Origin: an uncultured Bacteroides sp. | GTDB lineage: Bacteria; Bacteroidota; Bacteroidia; Bacteroidales; Bacteroidaceae | DNA: 64,000 nt | Reading direction: 5' to 3' | Assembly (NCBI GenBank): GCA_947038155.1 | Contig: CAMQVH010000005.1 | Location: forward strand, 1 to 64,000 | Part shown: positions 1 to 8,588 of the stretch, piece after piece | Numbering within the stretch: position 1 is the first letter of the stretch | Layout: each line of letters starts with the position of its first letter | The notes under the pieces: generated by a model | The model's input: the letters and a program-made list of their open reading frames with translations, nothing else | Databases searched by the model: none | What the model was told of the DNA's origin: nothing | Position numbers and translations under genes: made by a program

Positions 1-179
1 AAGCATAACTTTCCTGTTAAAGAAGAGCAAGTTTACTATTAATACAACGGAAGTTAACTATTAATAGCTTGGCCGTTAGGTGTTAACACTTGTAATATCA
101 GCTGTTAATGGTTGAGATTTCAGGTATTAATACTTGGGTTGCTGTATATATATGTTTGGGATATTGAATATGTGTATCC
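1..179. repeat. Tandem array of six TTAA-centred palindromes, period 22 bp
   Basis: No gene is visible here. TTAA occurs at 17, 39, 61, 83, 105 and 127, exactly 22 bp apart, and most copies sit in a short palindrome (ctaTTAAtag, gtgTTAAcac, gtaTTAAtac). The flanking bases change in a paired way, so the palindrome is kept while its sequence drifts. The spacing of about two helical turns would suit an array of dimeric protein sites, which is inference. The array lies beyond the 3' end of the zinc ABC ATPase gene; the gene on its other side is outside the window. Confidence 0.75.
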
Positions 180-1016
180 TTAATGATGGTGATGATGTTC
201 TCCTAAAACCCGATGAGGCAATGTGCCGTGTCCCAATAGCTCGATGGGGCAGTTGAAGTTTCTTTCCAGCCATTCGGTAGTAACACCCGTGTCCGGATGG
301 TAATCCAGCGTTTCATTAACACAAGCGATGGATTTTACCTGTTGCAATACAGTGCCGATGTCGTGACTGACAAGGATAATGGCACATTCTTTATTGATTT
401 CAGCCAATAACTCATAAAGGCGTGCCTCGAAACGCTTGTCGATATACGTGCTGGGCTCATCGAGAATCAGCACTGCGGGGTCCGAGATGATGGCGCGTCC
501 TAACAGGGCACGTTGCAGTTGTCCGCCGCTTAATTGTCCGATAGAGCGGCTTTCAAGCCCTTCAAGCCCCATGCGGGCGATAATCTGTTTGCCTTTCTCT
601 CTCTGTTCGGGAGTGAACCGGGAGGTGAGCGACTTCTGTATGCTCAATCCGGACAGGATCACTTCTTCCACGGAAATAGGGAACTTCCGGTCTATGGTGC
701 TGTATTGCGGCAGGTAACCGAGGAAAAGCTGGGATTTCGCGGAAGAACTTTGGTGGGAGTTTTTGGCAGATGTTTCTGTCGAAGTCCCTTCCGTAGATGT
801 TCTGATGGGAGCCTTCTCGGGAGTATGGAATATAATTTCCCCTCCGGTTGGTTTTAACAAACCGAGGATGCACTTGATAAGCGTTGTCTTGCCGCCTCCG
901 TTCGGACCTATAATACCTAGAAAATCCCGTTCGTAGATGCTTAGATTAACATCGTGGAGAACAGTGCGACCGTCATATCCGGCAGAAAGATTCTTTATTT
1001 CGATTATTGGTTTCAT
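180..1016 (-). CDS. Zinc/manganese-type ABC transporter ATP-binding protein (ZnuC family)
   Basis: Cytoplasmic ATPase that would power metal uptake together with the lipoprotein encoded just upstream. The 278-residue protein has a Walker A motif (GPNGGGKTT, 37-45), Q-loop Gln104, signature LSGGQ (162-166), Walker B LILDEP (183-188) and switch His218. I chose the ATG at 1016 (MKPIIE), where homology begins; an in-frame start at 1079 would overlap the upstream gene. Two oddities: a Ser/Thr-rich insert at about residues 64-96 between the Walker A motif and the Q-loop, and a natural C-terminal run of five histidines that could bind metal. No permease gene (ZnuB) follows in this window. Confidence 0.85.
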   Translation of the reverse strand: MKPIIEIKNLSAGYDGRTVLHDVNLSIYERDFLGIIGPNGGGKTTLIKCILGLLKPTGGEIIFHTPEKAPIRTSTEGTSTETSAKNSHQSSSAKSQLFLGYLPQYSTIDRKFPISVEEVILSGLSIQKSLTSRFTPEQREKGKQIIARMGLEGLESRSIGQLSGGQLQRALLGRAIISDPAVLILDEPSTYIDKRFEARLYELLAEINKECAIILVSHDIGTVLQQVKSIACVNETLDYHPDTGVTTEWLERNFNCPIELLGHGTLPHRVLGEHHHHH

Positions 1017-1053
1017 TATTGGAAAGGGCTTGATTGGTTCCTTCTTTATACGT

Positions 1054-1983
1054 TTATTCAGTGGCAGCTTGCGGCGCAAGGGCTTTGGCTACATTCAGCA
1101 TCTCTTCCTCCCAGTCATAACTTAACGGGTTGATAGGAACCACTCTCGTTCCGGTTTGCTGCGCGATGGTTTCCGCATTGCGTTTGTCAAACTCCGGTTG
1201 AACGAAGATAACGCCTACATTTTCTGCCTGACAGACGTCTATCAGGTCTTTCAGATGAGTGGGAGAGGGTTCTTTGCCTCCTTCTTCGATCGAAATCTGA
1301 TGCAATCCGTAGTCGCGGGCGAAGTAGGAGAGGGCCGGATGATAAATCATGAAGGCTTTGGCTGCTTCGGGGGTGGAGAGCTGCCGGCGAATCAGGCTGT
1401 CGGTGTGCTGGATGCGCTGACAGAGAGAATCGTAACGGTTTCTATAATATGCTTCGTTTGCTTTATCCAGTTGGCTAAGGGCTTTGTAGGTGTTTCCGGC
1501 GATGATTAAAGCATTACCGGTAGAATTCCATACGTGTGGCTCTACGGCGTGGATATGGCCGTCGTGACTGTTGTGGGCGTGGGCATGCCCATGGTCATCA
1601 TTGTTGAGTATGAGGTCGATTCCTTTCGAGGTGTCGAACACTTGGATATGGGGAGTATTGTTCATCAGGCGATCCATCCAGGTTTGTTCGAAGCCGATGT
1701 ACCCGATGCGGAAATAGGCTTTGCTGTCTCCTAAAGAAACAAGTTGCTGGGGGATAGGATCGTATGTCTCCGGGCTGGAACCTTTGGGCACCATGCTGAC
1801 TACTTTGAATTTATCTCCGGCAATAGCCTCGGTGAAATAACGTTGCGGTTCCAGTGTGACGGTTATCACCGGCTTTGTCTCTTCGTTATTGCTTGCTTGG
1901 GAGGAACGTCCTGTGCAGGCTGCCACCAGGAGGCAGGTGCCAAGAAGGAAAAGTGTTCTCATATCTTTTAGTTGTTGTTTCAT
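1054..1983 (-). CDS. Zinc ABC transporter substrate-binding lipoprotein (ZnuA family)
   Basis: Extracytoplasmic metal-binding protein that would hand zinc or manganese to an ABC permease. The signal peptide ends in a lipobox with Cys23. Residues 131-145 form a His-rich loop (six His among acidic residues), typical of zinc-binding members, followed by EPHVW (148-152) with a likely metal-ligand His150; another His falls in the later YHPALSYF segment. The usual first ligand is replaced: the position normally HxYEP reads ETYDP (72-76). It lies 37 bp upstream of the ATPase gene and is very probably co-transcribed with it. Confidence 0.88.
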   Translation of the reverse strand: MKQQLKDMRTLFLLGTCLLVAACTGRSSQASNNEETKPVITVTLEPQRYFTEAIAGDKFKVVSMVPKGSSPETYDPIPQQLVSLGDSKAYFRIGYIGFEQTWMDRLMNNTPHIQVFDTSKGIDLILNNDDHGHAHAHNSHDGHIHAVEPHVWNSTGNALIIAGNTYKALSQLDKANEAYYRNRYDSLCQRIQHTDSLIRRQLSTPEAAKAFMIYHPALSYFARDYGLHQISIEEGGKEPSPTHLKDLIDVCQAENVGVIFVQPEFDKRNAETIAQQTGTRVVPINPLSYDWEEEMLNVAKALAPQAATE

Positions 1984-2022
1984 GATTTTTTTCTGTTTCA
2001 GGGTTTCAATCTTATCTTGTTT

Positions 2023-2772
2023 CTACTCTTGTTTCCGCGCCCGTAATATTTCCCGTTTACCACCCGGAGGCCCGGGGAGGCGTTCTACTGTGAATCCGGC
2101 TGTCTGCAACATTCGGCGTACTACACCTTTGGCACAGTAGGTGGTCAGGATTCCGTCTCTATTTAATAAAACATAGAGGCGGTTGAATAGTTCTTGCGAC
2201 CACATTTCCGGTTGCTTTTCCGGGGCGAAGGCGTCAAAATAGATGGTATTAAACGGAGGTTGGGAAGTTGGGTATGCCGTTATCCATTGATTGACGTCCG
2301 TTTCTGTTTTCCGTAAGGTGAAGTGCGGTGTAAGCTGCACGTCTTTTTCCCAGGGCGATGTATGAAGCTGCTTAAACAGTTCGAAAGCCGATTGTTGTTC
2401 TTCTTCATCATTCAGGGTAAATTGCTCGTCGGTTGCTGTTTGTGTTCGATGTATGGTAAGCTGCTCATCGCTGGAGATATATCCTAGCTGTTCTACTGTC
2501 TGCCAGTCCAGCGGATAGAGTTCCAGTCCTGTATAGTGTATCTTTCGTCTGCTTCTTTCCGCTTCTTCAAGGGTGAGCCAAGCGTTGAGCCCTGTCCCGA
2601 AGCCGATTTCAAGCACACGTGGAGTAGCGGCAGGAGAGGCTTTCAGCCCCATATCAATGAAAATATGTTGCGACTCCGTGCGTGCCCCTTTCGTCGAATG
2701 ATAATGTTCATTCAATTCCGGAACAAACAGAGTAGCGCTCCCGTCATCAGTTCTCTCAATTATTCTTTCCAT
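2023..2772 (-). CDS. mnmD: tRNA 5-methylaminomethyl-2-thiouridine methyltransferase, MnmD type
   Basis: SAM-dependent methyltransferase of the MnmC N-terminal family, acting at the last step of wobble uridine (U34) modification. The 249-residue protein has a SAM-binding motif VLEIGFGTGLNAW (53-65), the family block YFDAFAPEKQPEMWS in the C-terminal half, and ends with the conserved PGPPGGKREILRAR. It is a stand-alone MnmD without the FAD oxidase half found in enterobacterial MnmC. It is in the same minus-strand run as the YqaA-like gene (about 60 bp gap). Confidence 0.88.
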   Translation of the reverse strand: MERIIERTDDGSATLFVPELNEHYHSTKGARTESQHIFIDMGLKASPAATPRVLEIGFGTGLNAWLTLEEAERSRRKIHYTGLELYPLDWQTVEQLGYISSDEQLTIHRTQTATDEQFTLNDEEEQQSAFELFKQLHTSPWEKDVQLTPHFTLRKTETDVNQWITAYPTSQPPFNTIYFDAFAPEKQPEMWSQELFNRLYVLLNRDGILTTYCAKGVVRRMLQTAGFTVERLPGPPGGKREILRARKQE

Positions 2773-2834
2773 TGCACAATCTATAAATGCGTAATACTTG
2801 TCAGTGGTTGCCTGTCTTCTTGCAGATACTTCTG

Positions 2835-3314
2835 TCAGCTGGCTATGGCTTCCCAGGCGCTTTCAAAGACATAAAGTAGCAGTATGTAGCGCAGCAGCTT
2901 GCCTGTCAGCATGGCACTGGTGGTGAGCCATATGTTGCTACGCAGGAAGCCTAACGAGATGCCTATTAAACTCCCGATGGCAGGCAGGAAGGCGAAAAAC
3001 GCCATCATGGCTCCTTTGCCTTGCAGGAAGCTCACCATGCGGTCTACTTTTTCTTTCTTTACTTTGAGATACTTTTCTATCCAATGTATCTTGCCCAGTC
3101 GTCCCATGTAGTAGCAGGTCATTCCGCCTGCCGTATTGCCTAAGGTGGCGGATACCAGACAGGCGACGGGTGGCAAACCGAGCTGCACCAACGCCACTAG
3201 CACTACTTCGGAGCTGAAAGGAACCACACTTCCCGCCAGCAGAGCGGCGATGAACATTCCCGGCAATCCCCATTCTATGAGGAGTTGTATCATTGAATCT
3301 ACAAAAGCGTCCAT
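2835..3314 (-). CDS. YqaA-like membrane protein (SNARE-associated/DedA-related family)
   Basis: Small inner-membrane protein of 159 residues. Hydrophobic segments lie near residues 7-27, 35-60, 95-120 and 130-155, and the N-terminal part (GLPGMFIAALLAGSVVPFSSEV) resembles the re-entrant-loop motif of DedA/VTT proteins. Family function is not settled; members are linked to lipid carrier movement and membrane homeostasis. The first codons overlap the end of the upstream membrane protein gene by 16 bp, which suggests translational coupling. Confidence 0.75.
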   Translation of the reverse strand: MDAFVDSMIQLLIEWGLPGMFIAALLAGSVVPFSSEVVLVALVQLGLPPVACLVSATLGNTAGGMTCYYMGRLGKIHWIEKYLKVKKEKVDRMVSFLQGKGAMMAFFAFLPAIGSLIGISLGFLRSNIWLTTSAMLTGKLLRYILLLYVFESAWEAIAS

Positions 3315-4324
3315 ATATTAAAAGCAAATAAGAGGATGAGGCCGACCAATGAAATGATAAAGAACACATTCGAACTTTTACTATTGGTCAGTACAAAGAA
3401 ATGTCCGATCAGGATGCTGCTGCTTATGATAAGCAAAGGCAGCAAGGCACTGCAATATATCGGTTGCAAGGCAATCTGCAGGAACAGGAAGAGCGTCAGG
3501 TCTATCAAGAACTGGAGATAGGCACGTGTGCGTATCTTATCCTCAAATCCGGCAGCGACGCAATGCACGGCACTGACGATAAACATCACGAGCAGATAGC
3601 CCAGTATAGCCAATTCCCAGGGTTGAAGGATTTGTAAGTTAAAGACTTCTCCGAAAGTTAATAGCTGGTTGAAAGGACGATAGAACAGTTCCATCTCATT
3701 ATAGAAGAAGGCGTGTCCGAACAGCATCCAGTAGGGCAGCATCCATCCGAGCAGCGCGCCGCAGAAACTACGCGGAGTGAGCGACTGGAAACGGTAGGAT
3801 TCGAACAGCCAAAGCACCGAGAGGATGGTGAGCTGTGGGAAAAGAATGCTTCCCGCTCCGATAAAGAAAAAGGAATAGAACAGATGACCTGATGAATGCG
3901 ACTGCTGATAACTTCTGAATAGGAAATAAATGGAAATGAGGAAAGCCAGGGCAGCAATGTCTCCTGCATATAACAGGTGCATCTCCGGACAGGCGGTGAC
4001 CAGCAGGAAGTAGATGGCTGTCTGCATGGAAGCCCTCATGCGGATGATGCCGAACTGGTTGTTCAGCTCTATCAGGAAATAGCCGATAACGGCGTAGACA
4101 AGAAAACTGACGATTCGTTCCGCCCATCCCGGGAACAGGAGGTCACGGGCAGATTGCCAGAACGATGAAAGGCTTTCTTGTGTGGCTGAGGTTATGAGGT
4201 CGGGAAATAAAAAGTAGGTCGACACCCAGCAGAGGGTGCAGATAAGGATAACGACGGGCAGGGTGAGCCGCCCTGTCGTTACTTGATTTTGTAGTTTTTT
4301 ACTTCTCATGACTGTATAATCCAT
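3299..4324 (-). CDS. Multi-pass membrane protein of unknown function
   Basis: I do not recognise a named family. The 341-residue product has about nine hydrophobic segments spread along its length and little soluble sequence, with a basic N-terminus (RSKKLQNQ), so it is an integral inner-membrane protein. An internal Met at residue 6 is an alternative start. It lies 18 bp after purD and overlaps the YqaA-like gene, so it belongs to the same transcript. Confidence 0.7.
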   Translation of the reverse strand: MDYTVMRSKKLQNQVTTGRLTLPVVILICTLCWVSTYFLFPDLITSATQESLSSFWQSARDLLFPGWAERIVSFLVYAVIGYFLIELNNQFGIIRMRASMQTAIYFLLVTACPEMHLLYAGDIAALAFLISIYFLFRSYQQSHSSGHLFYSFFFIGAGSILFPQLTILSVLWLFESYRFQSLTPRSFCGALLGWMLPYWMLFGHAFFYNEMELFYRPFNQLLTFGEVFNLQILQPWELAILGYLLVMFIVSAVHCVAAGFEDKIRTRAYLQFLIDLTLFLFLQIALQPIYCSALLPLLIISSSILIGHFFVLTNSKSSNVFFIISLVGLILLFAFNIWTLL

Positions 4325-4342
4325 GCCTGATAATTTGCCTTT

Positions 4343-5617
4343 TTACAAGTCGAATCCGATGTCGCGGCGGAAGTATTTCTTGTCGAAATCAATCATATCC
4401 GCCACTTTGTAGCTTTGTGCAAGCGCTTCCTCTTTCGTTGCGCCGTAAGAGCAAACCGCAATGACACGTCCGCCGTTTGTGACTATCTGTCCGTCTTTCA
4501 GAGCTGTTCCGGCATGGAAGATGATGCTGTCCGTAGCAGCAGCTTGTTCCAGTCCCTTGATGGGGAATCCTTTTTCGTAGGCTTCAGGATAGCCTCCGCT
4601 GACGAGGATTACGCAACCGGCCGCACGTGGGTCCATCACCAGTGTTTTCTCGTTCAGGTTGCCTGCGGCTGTGGCTTCAAGCAGTTCGACGAGGTCGCTC
4701 TGGATGCGGAGCATCACGCTTTCTGTTTCGGGGTCGCCCATGCGGACGTTGTATTCGATAACCATCGGTTCGCCTTTCACGTTGATAAGTCCGAGGAAGA
4801 TAAAGCCTTTGTAAGTGATGTTTTCTTCTTTCAGACCATTGATGGTCGGTTCGATGATGCGTGTACGTACCTTTTCCATGTATGTCGCGTCAGCAAACGG
4901 GACAGGAGTTACGCTACCCATTCCGCCTGTGTTGAGCCCTTTGTCTCCTTCACCGATGCGTTTGTAGTCTTTGGCTACGGGAAGTACTTTGTAGTTCTCA
5001 CCGTCCGTCAGTACGAATACAGAACACTCGATACCGCTCAAGAACTCTTCAATCACAACGGTTGCCGATGCGGAACCGAACATGCCGCCGAGCATTTCTT
5101 TCAGTTCTTTCTTCGCTTCATCCAGCGTAGGAAGGATAAGAACGCCTTTCCCGGCACAAAGACCGTCGGCTTTCAGTACATAGGGAGCTTCCAGTGTCTC
5201 AAGGAAAGCGAGCCCTTCTTCGAGGTTATCGGCGGTAATACTTTTGTAGCGGGCTGTCGGGATGTTGTGGCGCATCATAAAGCCTTTGGCAAATTCCTTG
5301 CTTCCTTCCAGTTGCGCTCCTTTTGCCGATGGACCGATAACAGCGATGTGTTTCAGCTCGGGACGTTCTTGGAAATAGTCGTAGATGCCTTCTACCAACG
5401 GGTCTTCGGGGCCTACCACTACCATTTCGACGTTTTCTTTCAGGGCGAAAGCGCTGATAGCTTCAAAATCAGTTGCTTTGATGTTGACATTCTCGCCTAC
5501 GGCAGTTGTTCCGGCGTTTCCCGGGGCAATGTATAGTTTTTCAACTTTCGGACTTTGGGCAATTTTCCATGCAAGCGCATGTTCGCGGCCGCCCGAGCCT
5601 AGTAATAATATCTTCAT
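4343..5617 (-). CDS. purD: Phosphoribosylamine--glycine ligase (GAR synthetase)
   Basis: Cytoplasmic ATP-grasp enzyme joining phosphoribosylamine and glycine in the second step of purine synthesis. The 424-residue length is normal. Visible motifs are the N-terminal [11 protein letters not shown] (8-18), the ATP-grasp block around [14 protein letters not shown], the GLNTGGMG segment, and RMGDPE near residue 290. It starts 56 bp after dpp4 with no terminator between, so it is probably read from the same transcript although the functions are unrelated. Confidence 0.96.
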   Translation of the reverse strand: MKILLLGSGGREHALAWKIAQSPKVEKLYIAPGNAGTTAVGENVNIKATDFEAISAFALKENVEMVVVGPEDPLVEGIYDYFQERPELKHIAVIGPSAKGAQLEGSKEFAKGFMMRHNIPTARYKSITADNLEEGLAFLETLEAPYVLKADGLCAGKGVLILPTLDEAKKELKEMLGGMFGSASATVVIEEFLSGIECSVFVLTDGENYKVLPVAKDYKRIGEGDKGLNTGGMGSVTPVPFADATYMEKVRTRIIEPTINGLKEENITYKGFIFLGLINVKGEPMVIEYNVRMGDPETESVMLRIQSDLVELLEATAAGNLNEKTLVMDPRAAGCVILVSGGYPEAYEKGFPIKGLEQAAATDSIIFHAGTALKDGQIVTNGGRVIAVCSYGATKEEALAQSYKVADMIDFDKKYFRRDIGFDL

Positions 5618-5673
5618 CTTTGTACTGTTATAAGTTATATTGTAATTTGTTATGCTATGGATGCGGTTGCTTC

Positions 5674-7869
5674 TTACAGGTTCTGCTCAAAGTACCGGGT
5701 GATTTTCTCATGCAGATGTACACGGTCGCGACCTAATACGTTATGCTTGTGGCATGGGTAAATGAACAGGTCGGGGTAGGTGCGGGCATCTACGCAGGCT
5801 TTCATGAACGACAGGGTGTGCTGTGGCACGCAGGTGTCGTCGTGGTCGTCGTGAATAATCAATAGGTGACCTTTCAGTTGTCCGGCAAGGTTCTTCAGGT
5901 TACATTCTTTGTAGCCTTCGGGATTCGTCTCCGGAGTGTCCATATAGCGTTCGCCGTACATCACTTCATAATATCCCCAGTCGATTACAGGGCCGCCGGC
6001 AACGCCTACCTTGAATATTTCCGGGTAGCGGAGTAACAGGGCGGTGGTCATGTGCCCGCCGAAGCTCCATCCGTGCACGCCGATACGTTCACCGTCTACG
6101 TAGGGAAGTGATTTCAGGAATTCGACGCCTTTCACCTGGTCTTTACCCTCTTCGATGCCGAGACGGCGGAAGGTGGCGTTTTCAAATTCCAGTCCGCGGT
6201 TGCTGCTGCCACGATTGTCAATGGTGAACATGATATAGCCTTTGTTTGCCATGTAGGTGTCCCATCCGCGTGCGCCGTTCTGCCAGCCGCCGGTGACGCA
6301 TTGTGCGTGAGGACCGCCGTAGACGTAGATAATGGCCGGGTATTTCTTGGACGGGTCGAAGTCTGCCGGTTTCATAAGCCGGTAGTGCAGGTCGGTAGTG
6401 CCGTCGGCTGCTTTGATGGTTCCGGTTTCGATGCTTGGCATCTGGTAGCCTTCGTAGGGGCTTTTTGCTGTCAGCAGGTTGGCGGTTTCTTTGAAGTTCT
6501 TGGTGTCTACCAGGTTGATGACGCGGGGCTGGTCTTTCGTCGAATAACGGTCGATAAGATAAGTGCCCGATGCGTTAAGAATACCGCTGTGTTCGCTTTC
6601 TTGGCAACTGCTGAACGGTTGGCTCATCTTTCCGTTGCTGACATTTACAGCAAAGTGCCCGCTCTTCAAGCCTTCGATAGCGGTGAAGATGATTTCTTTG
6701 CGTTTGGCATTGAAGCCGAGGATGTCTTTTACCAGCCAGTTGCCTTTGGTCAGTTGTTTCACCTTGTAGAATTGGCGATAGGTACTACCAATAGGAGTGG
6801 AGTGAGTATCGGGATACACCTTAGCCTGTGTGTCGAAAAGATAGAGGTGATTGTATCCGTCACGTTGGCTTTGGTAGATAAACTTGGAATCATCCCACGG
6901 CAGGAATATAATCGGATTCTGCGGCTCTACATATTTGGAATGAGTTTCTTCATATAATACATCGGTTTGTTCGCCTGTCTCTGCATTGTATCGGCAGAGT
7001 TTGGCGTGATTCTGGTCACGGTTCAACTCTATGAGGTAGAGGCTCTTTTCGTCCGGTGCCCAACTGATATTTGTGAAGTAACGGTTGGTAGGGTCGCCTG
7101 TATTCAGGTAAATGCTTTTTCCTGTTGCGGGATTGTAGATGCCTACTTTTACTTGGTGACTGGTCATTCCTGCCATCGGGTAACGGATATTGTTTACCTT
7201 TCCCACACGTGCGGTAATGTCAACAAGCGGGTATTGTGTGACCATGCTTTCATCCATACGGTAGAAAGCGAGCAGGCTGCCTTTCGGACTCCAGAAAGTG
7301 CCTTTGTTGATGCCGAACTCATTGCGATGTACGGATTGTCCGCAAACGATGCCTTCAGGTTCGTTGGTTACCGCTTGTTCGTTTACGTACAGGTTGTTGC
7401 CTATTGTGTAAGCTACGTTGCCGTTGGCTGCGCAATAGTCTTCATTATTAGCCTTTTCCCTTAGTTTGAGGGTGCTGACAATGCGGTTGTTCTTAAAGTC
7501 ATATGTGATAAACTTTCCTGCTACTGTGAATAGCATTTGCGGTTTGTCCGCCCACGGGAAGCGGATAGAGTACAGGTGTGATAATTTCCCGGCCTCATTT
7601 TCAGCAAGTACTTTGTTGATTTGCTCACGGGTGATAACCATCGTTTCCTTACCCGTTTTAGACTGAACCGAATAGAGTGTATCTATGCCCGGTTTCATGC
7701 ATTCATCACCCCACCATTGCAGTCCGTACAGGTTTTCTGCATACAGATAGCTTTCGCCACCCGGAATCAGTTCTTCCAGTGTTGGCTTTTTGGTTTCTTG
7801 TGCCATGACATTGAATCCGATTGGTAGTGCCATCAACAGCAGGATGGCTCTTTTTCCAATTTTAATCAT
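5674..7869 (-). CDS. dpp4: Dipeptidyl peptidase IV (S9B prolyl peptidase)
   Basis: Exported serine peptidase removing Xaa-Pro or Xaa-Ala dipeptides from peptide N-termini. The signal peptide ends near residue 23 (NVMAQ). An N-terminal beta-propeller (about 40-480) precedes the alpha/beta hydrolase domain with nucleophile Ser602 in GWSFGG, likely Asp677 in HDDHDDT, and His709 near the C-terminus (CHKHNVLG). All three catalytic residues are present at 731 residues, the normal length. Its start codon lies inside the end of the upstream ORF6N gene (8-bp overlap), an unexpected pairing. Confidence 0.93.
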   Translation of the reverse strand: MIKIGKRAILLLMALPIGFNVMAQETKKPTLEELIPGGESYLYAENLYGLQWWGDECMKPGIDTLYSVQSKTGKETMVITREQINKVLAENEAGKLSHLYSIRFPWADKPQMLFTVAGKFITYDFKNNRIVSTLKLREKANNEDYCAANGNVAYTIGNNLYVNEQAVTNEPEGIVCGQSVHRNEFGINKGTFWSPKGSLLAFYRMDESMVTQYPLVDITARVGKVNNIRYPMAGMTSHQVKVGIYNPATGKSIYLNTGDPTNRYFTNISWAPDEKSLYLIELNRDQNHAKLCRYNAETGEQTDVLYEETHSKYVEPQNPIIFLPWDDSKFIYQSQRDGYNHLYLFDTQAKVYPDTHSTPIGSTYRQFYKVKQLTKGNWLVKDILGFNAKRKEIIFTAIEGLKSGHFAVNVSNGKMSQPFSSCQESEHSGILNASGTYLIDRYSTKDQPRVINLVDTKNFKETANLLTAKSPYEGYQMPSIETGTIKAADGTTDLHYRLMKPADFDPSKKYPAIIYVYGGPHAQCVTGGWQNGARGWDTYMANKGYIMFTIDNRGSSNRGLEFENATFRRLGIEEGKDQVKGVEFLKSLPYVDGERIGVHGWSFGGHMTTALLLRYPEIFKVGVAGGPVIDWGYYEVMYGERYMDTPETNPEGYKECNLKNLAGQLKGHLLIIHDDHDDTCVPQHTLSFMKACVDARTYPDLFIYPCHKHNVLGRDRVHLHEKITRYFEQNL

Positions 7870-8443
7870 TGCTCTTTTCTTTATTATTTGTTTTAAATCC
7901 TTCTATTTTTACTCTGTCCAAGGGAGTCTGTCTTGATTGGATAATTGCACTTATTTTAGCAAAGGCATTAAATAGGTCGTCAAATTGTTTTTCGTAACTT
8001 TCCCTATCAGAAGTAATATCTTCTTCGAGATATTCGATGCGTTGTTTTAATTCTTCCAACTCCTTTTTAGGTACATTGGATAGAAGATATTGGCGCATAC
8101 GTACAAAAGCACGGATAATATTGATATTTACTTCCACAGCGGTCTTGGATTTGAGGACGCTGGATAACATAACTATACCATATTCAGTAAATGCAAACGG
8201 AAGATATTTGATATTATATCCTTGTCCTGTTTTCAAGGTCGCAATTTGCGACCTTGAAATTGTAACTTCTTCCTTTGTTAGCTCGAACATGAATTCAGCA
8301 GGAAAGCGTTCAATATTACGACGTACTTGTTCTTTGAGGCGTTTAGTCTCAACTCCATACATTTCTGCCAAATCAAAGTCAAGCATAACTTTTTGCCCTC
8401 TGATTTCGTATATTTTGTTTTCTATAATGGCTATATCATCCAT
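7862..8443 (-). CDS. ORF6N-domain DNA-binding protein
   Basis: Small (193 residues) protein with an ORF6N (KilA-N-related) domain at about residues 5-95, known from phages and scattered through Bacteroides chromosomes: KVMLDFDLAEMYGVETKRLKEQVRRN, then RFPAEFMFELT and YLPFAFTEYGIVML. Residues 105-150 form a charged helical region likely to coil. Its role is unknown; DNA binding is inferred from the family. The stop codon overlaps the dpp4 start by 8 bp. A perfect 14-bp inverted repeat lies within the coding sequence at 8231-8259. Confidence 0.85.
   Translation of the reverse strand: MDDIAIIENKIYEIRGQKVMLDFDLAEMYGVETKRLKEQVRRNIERFPAEFMFELTKEEVTISRSQIATLKTGQGYNIKYLPFAFTEYGIVMLSSVLKSKTAVEVNINIIRAFVRMRQYLLSNVPKKELEELKQRIEYLEEDITSDRESYEKQFDDLFNAFAKISAIIQSRQTPLDRVKIEGFKTNNKEKSND
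8231..8259. repeat. Perfect inverted repeat inside the ORF6N gene
   Basis: Arms TTTCAAGGTCGCAA (8231-8244) and TTGCGACCTTGAAA (8246-8259) are perfect complements around a single T. The repeat encodes the stretch SRSQIATLK. Its core CAATTTG is shared with the intergenic palindrome at 8498-8530. It could be an autoregulatory site or an mRNA hairpin; neither can be shown from sequence. Confidence 0.9.
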
Positions 8444-8497
8444 CTTTTTTTGTTTAGACAGGTTCCAATTTGTGACTGAACATTAGAACTATGGTGT

Positions 8498-8530
8498 AAA
8501 CTTGAAGTTCCAATTTGGAACTTCAAGTTT
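8498..8530. repeat. Perfect 16-bp inverted repeat upstream of the ORF6N gene
   Basis: Arms AAACTTGAAGTTCCAA (8498-8513) and TTGGAACTTCAAGTTT (8515-8530) flank a single T. It lies 55 bp before the ORF6N start and 58 bp after the RlmL-like gene, so it may be a terminator for the latter or an operator for the former. A degenerate half copy (GGTTCCAATTTGTGAC) lies at 8461-8476. Confidence 0.9.
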
Positions 8531-8588
8531 TTAATTAATTATTAACTAGCGAATTACAGGGTGAATAAGTTGTTGGAATTAGAATGGT

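Noticed and set aside
1-136. CRISPR array at the TTAA repeats
   Set aside because: The units are only 22 bp with a conserved core of about 10 bp and no room for unique spacers; no cas genes are in the window.
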